Shown piece by piece: positions 52,703 to 60,565 of a stretch of DNA of 64,000 nucleotides. The stretch spans positions 58,551 through 122,550 of the forward strand of contig JAXHUE010000001.1 in NCBI GenBank assembly GCA_034189655.1, in the 5' to 3' direction. The position numbers were made by a program, and so were the translations under genes. Each line of letters starts with the position of its first letter. Positions within the stretch are counted from its first letter, which is position 1. The DNA is from JAXHUE01 sp034189655 (lineage in GTDB: Bacteria > Chloroflexota > Dehalococcoidia > E44-bin15). The notes under the pieces are model-generated. The model did no database searches. It saw only the letters and a program-made list of their open reading frames with translations, and had not been told where the DNA came from.

Positions 52703-54280
52703 TCACCACTGCCTCCCCGCGGCGAGCACCCGCCTCCTCTCCTCCTCCTCCACCACGTCCCTTATCACCCTGGTGACCTCCCTGGCGCTCCGTATGGGCC
52801 TGGGCCTCACCCTGGTTCCGCTCCACCCGCCGGCGCCCCAGGCCGGGGCGATGACGTATACCGCTGTCCTCCCCCCTGCTATCTCGTCGAGCTTTGTGTG
52901 GGCCGCCTCTTCGAACTCCCCGTCGGAGACGAAGAGCAGGACGGGGTTGTAGCGGGCCTGGGCGCAGAACACCTCTGCGGCCTCCAGCGCCGGGACGGGG
53001 TTGGTGGCCCCACCGCAGGCGTAGTCGCGGAAGGCCCTCTCGTGGGGCGCCTTCACCACGTGGCTCTCGCCGTCGAAGGCCACCGCCATGACCTCGTGTC
53101 CCGCCTTCTCCGCCGCCCAGGCCAGGGCGCTCCCCGCCCTCTTGCTTATCCCCGCCGGGTCCGAGGCGGACATAGACCCCGACTTGTCCAGGACGAGGGC
53201 GATGGAGAGCCTGGCCTCGTCGAGGCGGTCCTCCTCGAACCGTTTAAAGATGCGCGGGTCCCCGCTCCACGAGTACCTCATGGCCCCACGGGCATCCACC
53301 CTGCCGCCGGGGAGCCCCCTCTGGTAGCAGCTTCCGGTGGATGACCTCGCCCTGCTGAACACGTGGTAGAGCTGCCGCAGCAGGACGGGGTCGGGGCGCA
53401 CCTCGCCCTCCGCGAGGCCGCACGCGCTGTAGCGGCCATACTGCCTCCCCTCCGCCGCGGCACCCACTGCCTCCTCCAGGTCCCTCTCCAGCCCCTCCGC
53501 GCCTATGGCCCCCTCCAGGTCGTCGTAGACCCTGGCGTCATCGCCCAGAGTGGACTCCTCGGCGAGCCCGGCCTCCCTCACCATGTCAGGGCTCCCGTAC
53601 TCGGCGTCGCCCTGCCCGAAGCCGGCGATGGCCTCCCTGGCCCTGGCCCCCAGGGCGCTATCGGTGCCCGCCACCGGGTCGCGGTAGCGCCCCAGGCCCG
53701 TGATGTCGCCGGAGAGCTGGCGGGCCGTCGCGCCCAGCGCCACCAGGGAGGCGAACTCCCGTGCCAGCGCCTCCCGCTCGGCGAGGGCCCGGGACCGGAT
53801 GAACTCGTCCCAGATATCGAGCGCCCGCCCCGGCACGCTGGGCCGCCGCAGCCTCACCGGGAGCAGGTGTCTCCTCCCCCACAGCAGCACCGGGTCGTTG
53901 AGACCCATCTTCACCAGGTTGTTGACGAAGTACTTGCGCGTGCCCGGGAAGACGGCGCTCATCAGCCACTCGATGCGGGCGTCCTCCAGGACGTCGAAGG
54001 CCTCTCGCTCGGCCCCGCGCAGGGAGAAGGTGTTATCGGTGAACATGATGTGGCCCAGGGCGTGGTAGTTCAACCCCTTCCAGACGGCACACCTCTCCCG
54101 CAGAGAGAGCCCCTCGCTGTTGGGGAAGGCGGCGCTCACGTGGATGTCCCTGCCATCGGTGGTGACAGGGGCGTCGGTGCCGAAGTGGCCGATGGCCACC
54201 TCGGTGCTCTGACCGGAGAGCGCCCGGTTGATGATGCGGCACACCGACTGAAGCCGCTCGATGGCCGCACTCTCGCTCAC
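52703..54280 (-). CDS. VWA-domain protein with a degenerate HExxH-like site
   Basis: 525 residues from the GTG at 54280, which overlaps the ATPase stop by four bases; the open frame further upstream is a shadow. The N-terminal part includes GLNYHALGHIMFTDN, which resembles the HExxH region seen in CobT/NorD-like VWA proteins but with Ala for Glu. The VWA domain (about 350-525) has the MIDAS motif VLDKSGSMSA and LLFVSDGEFEEA. It pairs with the MoxR-type ATPase upstream, probably as a cofactor-insertion or enzyme-activation chaperone. Client unknown. Confidence 0.85.
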   Translation of the reverse strand: MSESAAIERLQSVCRIINRALSGQSTEVAIGHFGTDAPVTTDGRDIHVSAAFPNSEGLSLRERCAVWKGLNYHALGHIMFTDNTFSLRGAEREAFDVLEDARIEWLMSAVFPGTRKYFVNNLVKMGLNDPVLLWGRRHLLPVRLRRPSVPGRALDIWDEFIRSRALAEREALAREFASLVALGATARQLSGDITGLGRYRDPVAGTDSALGARAREAIAGFGQGDAEYGSPDMVREAGLAEESTLGDDARVYDDLEGAIGAEGLERDLEEAVGAAAEGRQYGRYSACGLAEGEVRPDPVLLRQLYHVFSRARSSTGSCYQRGLPGGRVDARGAMRYSWSGDPRIFKRFEEDRLDEARLSIALVLDKSGSMSASDPAGISKRAGSALAWAAEKAGHEVMAVAFDGESHVVKAPHERAFRDYACGGATNPVPALEAAEVFCAQARYNPVLLFVSDGEFEEAAHTKLDEIAGGRTAVYVIAPAWGAGGWSGTRVRPRPIRSAREVTRVIRDVVEEEERRRVLAAGRQW

Positions 54281-55098
54281 AGGCCTATCGCCTCCATGAT
54301 GTCGGCCACGGCCTCCCTGCCCAGGCCCTCGAACTTCTGGATGAGGATGCCCTTCGCCACCTCGCTGCCGAAGAGCTCGGCGTTTCTCATATACTGTATG
54401 AGGCTGCGGACCGAGCACACGCCCTCAAGCTCACCGGCCCCCATCGCCTGGTCGACCCTCTCCTTGAACTCGACGAGCTGGGGCGGGAACATCACCTTGA
54501 CCGCGGGGTTCTCCTCGTCGTAGTCCAGCACCACGTTGAAACGGTCGAACAGCGCCCGGTTCAGGGGCCTGGTGCCCTCGTACTCCGGGTTCATGGTGGC
54601 ACAGAAGACGAAGTCGGGGTGGGCGTATACCACCTCGCCGTCCTTCTGGGTGAGGGTCATCCTCCTCTCGTGGTCGGTGATGGAGTGGAACACGAAGTTC
54701 ATCCCCGGCTTGGCCCCGTTCAGCTCATCGGCGACGAACACCCCGCCGTGCCTCATGAAGTGGGTGAGGACGCCGTCCTGCCAGGAGAAGCCCCCCTCCA
54801 CCGAGGGCACCCAGGAGCCGAAGAGATCCTCAGGGCTTATGGCATCATAGAGCTGTACCCTCACGTAGGGGAGGCCCAGCCGATAGGCGACCAGGCGCAG
54901 GACGTGGGACTTGCCGCTGCCGGTCTCGCCGATGAGCAGGATGTTCATGCGCTGGCACATCGCCTCCTCGATGATGTCGATGTCCAGCCTGCCCCCGATC
55001 AGCCGCGGGTAGTACCTGGGAGGCTCCTCCCTCACCAGGTAGGGAGACCCACAGTGGTCGGTGAAGGACCGGCACCGCGCCGGTTCACTGTCGCCCAT
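54277..55098 (-). CDS. MoxR-family AAA+ ATPase (CbbQ/NorQ-like)
   Basis: 273 residues from the ATG at 55098 (GGGAGGGAG upstream; the frame is open to 55164). Walker A is IGETGSGKS (56-64), Walker B is GVFVADELN (119-127), sensor 1 is ATMNP (167-171), and RPLNRALFDRFNVVLD carries the arginine finger region. It is compact, like CbbQ, NirQ/NorQ and GvpN ATPases that work with VWA partners to activate metalloenzymes. Next gene encodes such a VWA protein (GTGA overlap). Confidence 0.9.
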   Translation of the reverse strand: MGDSEPARCRSFTDHCGSPYLVREEPPRYYPRLIGGRLDIDIIEEAMCQRMNILLIGETGSGKSHVLRLVAYRLGLPYVRVQLYDAISPEDLFGSWVPSVEGGFSWQDGVLTHFMRHGGVFVADELNGAKPGMNFVFHSITDHERRMTLTQKDGEVVYAHPDFVFCATMNPEYEGTRPLNRALFDRFNVVLDYDEENPAVKVMFPPQLVEFKERVDQAMGAGELEGVCSVRSLIQYMRNAELFGSEVAKGILIQKFEGLGREAVADIMEAIGL

Positions 55099-55160
55099 TC
55101 GCTCCCTCCCCAGTCCCGGCCACTCTAAAGAACGGCCGAGGTCGCCTTGCCCGCGGGGCC

Positions 55161-56627
55161 TCACCCCTCGAGCGGTATCTCAACGATTATTGCTGTCCCC
55201 CTGCCCGGCCCCGAGCGTATATCGAGTGTGCCACGGAGCAACTGGGCGCGCTCCTGCATGCCGACGAGCCCCAGCTTTCCCGCGTTGGACAGCTCGCCCA
55301 GGTGCGCCGGGATGTTGAAGCCCCTGCCGTCGTCGCTCACCGTCATGCGTACCTCTGCCGGGCCCGATTCCAGCCGTATCACCACCCGCGATGCCTCAGC
55401 GTGTTTCTTTATGTTAAACAGGGCCTCCTGTGCGATGCGGAACAGGGTGAGCTGGGCCTCACGGGAGAGCTCTTGCTCCGGCATATCGAGCTGGACGTCG
55501 GCCTTGATGCCGTCCTCCATGACCAGGTTATCGGCGAGCCACTCCAGCGCCGCCGCCAGCCCCATGTCGTCTAAGATGGCGGGGCGCAGCTCCTGGGCGT
55601 AGCGGCGCAGGCTGCCCAGCGTCTCAACGGCCAGGGCGTGGAGCTGTGAGAGCCTCTGCCGCACCTGCTCAGACAGCCTTATCTTGGGGTCGGAGACGAT
55701 GGCGTCCAGCCGGTGCGTGAGCACGAGGAGCGACTGGCCGGCGTCATCGTGGAGGTCGCAGGCGATGCGCTTGCGCTCCTCTTCCTGTGCCACCAGGACT
55801 TTCTGCAGGTAGAAGCGCATGCTGTCCCGCATCTTTCGCTCCTCGGTGACGTCCCTGGCGATGTTGTGGAAGGCGACGGGCTCTTCGCCGTCCTCGATGA
55901 GGCGCGTCGTGAGCTCCACGATGGCCTCGGTGCCATCCCTGCGCAGCACCCGCTGGTCGTAGCGCTCCTCCACCGGCTCGGACTTCATGAGCTTGCCCTT
56001 CACCCGCCGCGCCAGCTCGTGGGCGTCCTGGGAGAGGAGCTGGGTCACGTTCATGCCCAAGAGCTCCTCCTCGGAGTAGCCGGTCATGTGGGCGGCGGCC
56101 CTGTTGGCAGCGGTGATGGTGCCCCTCAAGTCGTGCACCCAGATGGCATCGCTCGCGTCCTGGAACAGCTTGCGGTAGTTCTCCTCCGAGCGGCGCATCT
56201 GCCCCAGCGCCGCCTCCTGCGTGGCCCGGTCCCGGAGCAGCCGGCGCCACATCCACAGCAGCGAGAGCAAGAGCACCCCTATGAGCAGGGCGGTGAAGGT
56301 CTCAACGAGGACATCGACAGGGGTCTCGGAGATGACGGCAGCCCGCACCACCATGGAGGTCGTGGCCAGTGCCAGGACGATGGCCCCGGCCCTCACCCCG
56401 AATATCCAGCCGGCGTAGGCCACGAGCAGGATGTAGAGCAGGCGGTCCTCGGTGTGGCGCTCCATCCCGAAGACCACGCTGGTGGATATGTGGCCCAGCA
56501 CCGGCACGTGCTGCACGAGCTCATGGAAGTGGCTGATAGTGATGACGGCAAACAGCACCACGATGGCCCAGAAGTGGGGGCTCACCACTATGCGCCGTAC
56601 TCTCGCTATGCCAGGTGATATATCCAT
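55161..56627 (-). CDS. Membrane sensor histidine kinase, PAS plus NarL-type (HisKA_3)
   Basis: 488 residues. Three or four N-terminal transmembrane helices (about 18-130) contain no obvious large periplasmic domain. A PAS domain (about 145-265; NYRKLFQDASDAIWV) is followed by the HisKA_3 dimerisation box ERKRIACDLHDDAGQSLL with the phospho-accepting His. A HATPase_c domain has VSDDGRGFNIP and LGLVGMQERAQLL. It should phosphorylate the NarL-type regulator encoded just upstream. PAS residues that would fix haem, flavin or Fe-S are not evident, so the signal is unknown. Confidence 0.92.
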   Translation of the reverse strand: MDISPGIARVRRIVVSPHFWAIVVLFAVITISHFHELVQHVPVLGHISTSVVFGMERHTEDRLLYILLVAYAGWIFGVRAGAIVLALATTSMVVRAAVISETPVDVLVETFTALLIGVLLLSLLWMWRRLLRDRATQEAALGQMRRSEENYRKLFQDASDAIWVHDLRGTITAANRAAAHMTGYSEEELLGMNVTQLLSQDAHELARRVKGKLMKSEPVEERYDQRVLRRDGTEAIVELTTRLIEDGEEPVAFHNIARDVTEERKMRDSMRFYLQKVLVAQEEERKRIACDLHDDAGQSLLVLTHRLDAIVSDPKIRLSEQVRQRLSQLHALAVETLGSLRRYAQELRPAILDDMGLAAALEWLADNLVMEDGIKADVQLDMPEQELSREAQLTLFRIAQEALFNIKKHAEASRVVIRLESGPAEVRMTVSDDGRGFNIPAHLGELSNAGKLGLVGMQERAQLLRGTLDIRSGPGRGTAIIVEIPLEG

Positions 56628-56684
56628 GTGACCTATACCGGCCCCCGCTGGCCCAGGCAGCCGCGTCGAAGGGCCTGGTCGTTA

Positions 56685-57371
56685 CTAATCAGTGCCGGAC
56701 ACGTCCTCCAGGGTGAGCCACCCCTCCCTCACCCCCTTGACAATGGCCTCCGTGCGCGAGGCTACGTCCATGCGGTTGAAGATATTGGACAGGTGAGCCT
56801 TCACCGTGCGGACGCTGAGGCAGAGGTTCTCGGCTATCTCCTTGTTGCTCATGCCCTTGGCGGCGAGCTTTAAGACGTCCACCTCCCGCTCGCTCAAGGT
56901 ATGCGCCGGCCGCAGCTCACCGTCTGGGTCCTGTCCCTGCACGCGGTACTTCAGTATCTTGGCGATTATGCTGGGGTGGAGCACCGACTCCCCGACGTAC
57001 ACCGTGCGTACCGCCTCCACCAAGTCCTGTCCCCGGGCGCTCTTGAGCATATAGCCGGCGGCCCCGGCCTCCAGCAGGCCGATGACGTAGCGGTCGTCGT
57101 CGTAGGCAGTGAGGATGAGCACGGCCGTCTGGGGGCTCACCTTCTTAATCTGGCTGATGGCGTCGATGCCGCTCAGCCTGGGCATCACGATATCCATGAT
57201 CACGATGTCGGGCTTGAGCTCCGCGCTCAGCTTGACCGCCTCCTCCCCGTTCGCCGCCTCACCCAGCACCGTCATATCGCTGTGTTTCTCGAACGCAGTG
57301 CGCATCGCCTCCCGCAGCAGGGGGTGGTCATCTACGATCAAGATGCCTATCTTCTTGCTCGAAGACTTCAA
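56685..57371 (-). CDS. NarL/FixJ-type response regulator
   Basis: 228 residues from a TTG at 57371 (GGAG upstream); no other start fits the receiver domain. The receiver (about 8-125) has ILIVDDHPLLREAM, the phospho-Asp in VIMDIVMPR, and LTAYDDDRY and MLKSARG further on. The LuxR-type HTH (about 165-225) has LSEREVDVLKLAAKGMSNKE and VRTVKAHLSNIFNRM. First gene of a run with the kinase, MoxR ATPase and VWA genes; it is divergent from the formate dehydrogenase operon, a possible target. Confidence 0.93.
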   Translation of the reverse strand: MKSSSKKIGILIVDDHPLLREAMRTAFEKHSDMTVLGEAANGEEAVKLSAELKPDIVIMDIVMPRLSGIDAISQIKKVSPQTAVLILTAYDDDRYVIGLLEAGAAGYMLKSARGQDLVEAVRTVYVGESVLHPSIIAKILKYRVQGQDPDGELRPAHTLSEREVDVLKLAAKGMSNKEIAENLCLSVRTVKAHLSNIFNRMDVASRTEAIVKGVREGWLTLEDVSGTD

Positions 57372-57417
57372 ATGCTCTCCTCGCCGGGCACAGGCGCCCC
57401 TCCCAGTCTCCCCGTCG

Positions 57418-57447
57418 ATTGTACCTCATTAGTGCCTGTGGCGGCAA
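57418..57447 (-). promoter_or_regulatory. Promoter of the response regulator operon
   Basis: Minus-strand TTGCCG, 18-base spacer, TACAAT, 46 bases before the TTG start. Confidence 0.5.
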
Positions 57448-57564
57448 CCAAAGCCCCCGTCCACACCGTAAAACACCGGTACAGGCACCCGCCAAAGTAT
57501 ACCTCTCGCAGTGCGGAAGGACACACCGCCCACGCCCCCGCGGCCCAGCGCTGGCCGCCCACTA

Positions 57565-57576
57565 GTACCTAGGTAC
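57565..57576. promoter_or_regulatory. Perfect palindrome GTACCTAGGTAC in the divergent control region
   Basis: A 12-base palindrome in the 316-base gap between the response regulator and the formate dehydrogenase operon. It could bind the NarL-type regulator or another dimer; the NarL heptamer spacing is not matched. Confidence 0.35.
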
Positions 57577-57622
57577 AATGGTGAAGTGCCCTATCGGCCA
57601 TGGCAAAAATAGGGCCAAGGTT

Positions 57623-57644
57623 CAATGTATTATACATAACATTG
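57623..57644. promoter_or_regulatory. Nested inverted repeats over the probable FDH-operon -10
   Basis: CAATGT (57623-57628) pairs with ACATTG (57639-57644), and the core ATGTAT-T-ATACAT is a perfect palindrome. TATTAT at 57628-57633 is the best -10 candidate; no good -35 is present, consistent with activator-dependent transcription. Confidence 0.4.
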
Positions 57645-57658
57645 TGATACCATTCACA
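57643..57658 (+). promoter_or_regulatory. Crp-like site TGTGA-N6-TCACA upstream of the FDH operon
   Basis: TGTGA, TACCAT, TCACA: both half-sites of the E. coli Crp consensus with the exact spacing. It lies 30 bases before the first gene and would overlap or follow the predicted transcription start, so binding there might repress rather than activate. It could also be read by a Crp/Fnr-family protein encoded elsewhere. Confidence 0.5.
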
Positions 57659-57687
57659 CGGAGACACAGAAAATGAGGGGGAAAAGG

Positions 57688-57993
57688 ATGGGTTCGTTGA
57701 CCAACACCAGCGCGAGAGACCCGGCACACACAACAGGGCCGGCCATTGTCCAGGCCCCCCAGGGAAAGGAGGCAGTGCTCGAGGTGCTGAAAAGGGCTGC
57801 AGAGGAGAACGAGTTCATGGCCCGGCTGGCCGATGACCCCAATGAGGCCCTCCACGAGTACTACACGCTCACCATGGAGGAGAAGGCCGCCCTCGCCAGC
57901 GGCGACATCAAGAAGATCGAGAGCTGGGTGGGCAAGCTCGACAGGCAGCTCGCAACCTGGCTCTGGCACCGCTTAAGCCAGGAAAAGTGGTAA
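57688..57993 (+). CDS. Free-standing copy of the FdhA C-terminal helical domain
   Basis: 101 residues from the ATG at 57688, which has GAGGGGG upstream (57673 has none). Residues 29-101 align with the last 74 residues of the formate dehydrogenase large subunit encoded at 60566-63526: by eye about 48 of 72 positions are identical, including EEKAALASGDI, IESW and the shared C-terminal RLSQEKW. The N-terminal 28 residues are low-complexity. The pattern (a DP-x2-AL-x2-Y motif, then LT-x-EE-x-AAL-x-SGD) resembles the small LigA-type helical domain family; that assignment is tentative. First gene of the operon, 16 bases before the NuoE-like gene. Role unknown: assembly, docking or regulation of the dehydrogenase is plausible. 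Confidence 0.82.
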   Translation: MGSLTNTSARDPAHTTGPAIVQAPQGKEAVLEVLKRAAEENEFMARLADDPNEALHEYYTLTMEEKAALASGDIKKIESWVGKLDRQLATWLWHRLSQEKW

Positions 57994-58009
57994 AGAGGAG
58001 TATATCGAC

Positions 58010-58546
58010 ATGGCAGATACCCGTGTAGCGCCGGATTTACGTGTGCCTTCATCACCACACGATGCCGCGATGGAGCAGCAGGTAGACCTTATCCTCTCCT
58101 CTTTCCACGGCAGCGAGAGCGAGCTCATCCCCATACTCCAGCACGTCCAGCAGGCCTTCGGCTACGTGCCTGAGCTGGCGATCAAGCGCATAGCCAGGTT
58201 CCTCCACATCCCAGAGGTCACCATCTTCGGGGTGGTGACGTTCTACGCCCAGTTCAAGCTCACCCCCTCGGGGAGGCGGACCGTCAAGGTGTGCCGCGGC
58301 ACCGCCTGCCACGTGCGCGGCGGCAAGAGGATCCTGGAAGAGTTCGAGAAGTGCCTGGGCATCAAGCCCGGCGAGTCGACCCCCGACCTGGAATACGGCC
58401 TTGAGACCGTGGCCTGCATCGGGGCCTGCGCCCTGTCGCCGGCCATCGTGCTCGACGACAAGGTGCACGCCCGGATGACCCCGCAGAAGGTAAACGACAT
58501 CCTGGGCACGGGCAACGGTTCCGACACCACATCGGCCAGATCATGA
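58010..58546 (+). CDS. nuoE: NuoE-like thioredoxin-fold [2Fe-2S] subunit
   Basis: 178 residues. An N-terminal helical part (LIPILQHVQQAFGYVPELAI) is followed by the thioredoxin-like ferredoxin with the four cluster cysteines in CRGTACHVRG and ETVACIGACALSP. NuoE/HndA-type subunits pass electrons between NAD(H)-binding NuoF and partner proteins. Its stop overlaps the start of the NuoF-like gene (ATGA). A second NuoE-like gene is at the end of the window. Confidence 0.94.
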   Translation: MADTRVAPDLRVPSSPHDAAMEQQVDLILSSFHGSESELIPILQHVQQAFGYVPELAIKRIARFLHIPEVTIFGVVTFYAQFKLTPSGRRTVKVCRGTACHVRGGKRILEEFEKCLGIKPGESTPDLEYGLETVACIGACALSPAIVLDDKVHARMTPQKVNDILGTGNGSDTTSARS

Positions 58547-60501
58547 GGCACCCTAAAGCAAACATGGAGAGAGAAATGGATTTCGACGAGATCAAGGACC
58601 AGGCACTGTCCAGGTGGGAGGCCATGCAGCACAGCGAGCGGCCGCGCATCATGCTGGGGATGGGGACCTGTGGCATCGCCGCGGGCGCCGACGACATCGT
58701 CCCAGCCCTCAAGGAGGGCCTGGAGAGGACGGGCACCGCCGCCGATATCATCGAGGTGGGCTGCATCGGCCTGTGCTACGCCGAGCCCCTCATCGAGGTG
58801 GCGAAGCCGGGCCGTCCCAGCATATTCTACGGCTACCTCACCCCCGCCCTAGCCTCCGAGATCGTGAGTGACTACCTGGCGGGCGACGACCCGCGGCCCG
58901 ACCTGGCACTGGGCACCCGCGGCGAGGGGACCATCGAGGGCATACCCAGGCTCTTCGACCTGCCGGTGCTGAAACCACAGGTCCGCATCTCCCTGCGCAA
59001 CTGCGGGAACATCGACCCTGAGAATATCGACCACTACATCGCCAACGGCGGCTACCAGGGCCTGGCCAAGGCGCTGGCCATGACCCCGCAGGAGGTCATC
59101 GACGAGGTGAAGAAGTCGGGGCTGCGCGGTCGCGGCGGCGCCGGCTTCCCCGCCGGGAACAAGTGGCAGTTCTGCCACGACGCCCCGGGCGATATCAAGT
59201 ACATCATCTGCAACGCCGACGAGGGCGACCCGGGGGCATTCATGGACCGCGCCCTCCTGGAGGGAGACCCCCACGCCGTGCTGGAGGGGATGCTCATCGG
59301 GGCCTATGCCATCGGGGCCACCGACGGCTATATCTACATCCGCGCCGAGTACCCCTTGGCCATCCAGAGGCTCAAGGTAGCCATCGCGCAGATGGAGGAG
59401 TACGGGCTCCTCGGCGACGATATCATGGGCTCTGGGTTCAGCTTCCACATAAAGCTGAAGGAGGGGGCCGGGGCCTTCGTCTGCGGCGAGGAGACGGCGC
59501 TCATGGCCTCCATCGAGGGCAGCCGGGGCATGCCCCGCTCACGGCCCCCCTTCCCCGCCCAGTCCGGACTGTGGGGGCGGCCCACCAACATCAACAACGT
59601 GGAGACCTGGGGCAACGTCTCCGCCATCCTGGAGCGGGGCGCCGACTGGTACGCCAGCTACGGCACGGAGAAGAGCAAGGGCACCAAGAACTTCTCCCTC
59701 GCCGGCAAGGTGAACCGCACCGGCTTAATCGAGGTGCCCATGGGCATCACGCTCAGGCAGATCGTGTACGAGATCGGCGGGGGCGTCCCCGACGATAAGA
59801 GGCTCAAGGCGGTGCAGACCGGGGGCCCGTCGGGAGGCTTCATCCCGGCAGACCTCATAGACCTCCCCGTCGACTACGAGTCCCTGGGGCAGGCGGGCTC
59901 CATCATGGGCTCCGGGGGCATGGTGGTGATCGACGAGGACACCTGCATGGTGGACATGTGCCGCTTCTTCCTCTCCTTCACCCAGGCCGAGTCCTGCGGC
60001 AAGTGCATCCCCTGTCGCTGGGGCACCAAGCAGATGCTGGACATACTGGAGGACATCACCAACGGCAGGGGCAGGCCCGGCGACATCGAGCTGCTCGCTG
60101 AGCTCGCCGAATCGGTGAAGGACAGCTCCCTGTGCGGCCTGGGGCAGACGGCGCCCAACCCCGTGCTCACCACCATCCGCTACTTCCGCGACGAGCTGGA
60201 GGCCCATATCTACGAGCAGCGCTGCCCGGCGCTGTACTGCACCGAGCTCATCACCTACTACATCGTGCCCGAGCGGTGCCAGGGCTGCTGCATTTGCCTG
60301 AGGAAGTGCCCCGCCGAGGCCATCGTCGGGGGCAAGAGACAGGTGCACGTCATCGACCAGGCGCTGTGCACCAAGTGCGGCACCTGCATGGACGTGTGCC
60401 CCACGCGCTTCGACGCCGTGGTCAAGCTCTCCGGCGCGGAGGCGGCCGCGCTCACCCAGCCGGTGCCCGCAGTGGCAACGGGGGCGGGGGTAACCGAGTG
60501 A
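58543..60501 (+). CDS. nuoF: NuoF-like NAD(H)/FMN subunit with extra ferredoxin domains (HndC/HydB type)
   Basis: 652 residues. The N-terminal thioredoxin-like domain (about 34-110) shows only three cysteines (Cys43, Cys74, Cys78), so a [2Fe-2S] cluster there is doubtful. The 51-kDa core follows: GRGGAGFPAGNKW (FMN), GAGAFVCGEETALMASIEG (NADH), GRPTNINNVETW, an SLBB-like part and SCGKCIPCRWG for [4Fe-4S] cluster N3. The C-terminus adds two [4Fe-4S] motifs, CQGCCICLRKCP and CTKCGTCMDVCP. This is the layout of soluble NAD-linked and electron-bifurcating hydrogenase or formate dehydrogenase complexes. ATGA overlap with nuoE. Confidence 0.94.
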   Translation: MRHPKANMEREMDFDEIKDQALSRWEAMQHSERPRIMLGMGTCGIAAGADDIVPALKEGLERTGTAADIIEVGCIGLCYAEPLIEVAKPGRPSIFYGYLTPALASEIVSDYLAGDDPRPDLALGTRGEGTIEGIPRLFDLPVLKPQVRISLRNCGNIDPENIDHYIANGGYQGLAKALAMTPQEVIDEVKKSGLRGRGGAGFPAGNKWQFCHDAPGDIKYIICNADEGDPGAFMDRALLEGDPHAVLEGMLIGAYAIGATDGYIYIRAEYPLAIQRLKVAIAQMEEYGLLGDDIMGSGFSFHIKLKEGAGAFVCGEETALMASIEGSRGMPRSRPPFPAQSGLWGRPTNINNVETWGNVSAILERGADWYASYGTEKSKGTKNFSLAGKVNRTGLIEVPMGITLRQIVYEIGGGVPDDKRLKAVQTGGPSGGFIPADLIDLPVDYESLGQAGSIMGSGGMVVIDEDTCMVDMCRFFLSFTQAESCGKCIPCRWGTKQMLDILEDITNGRGRPGDIELLAELAESVKDSSLCGLGQTAPNPVLTTIRYFRDELEAHIYEQRCPALYCTELITYYIVPERCQGCCICLRKCPAEAIVGGKRQVHVIDQALCTKCGTCMDVCPTRFDAVVKLSGAEAAALTQPVPAVATGAGVTE

Positions 60502-60565
60502 GCACAGAGCTAAAGAACCGCAGAACGAGCACAACAGATAGTAGCGATATATATGGAGGGTCTCG

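Noticed and set aside
54281..54418. Upstream extension of the second VWA gene
   Set aside because: It overlaps the MoxR ATPase in another frame; the GTG at 54280 with GTGA overlap is the expected start.
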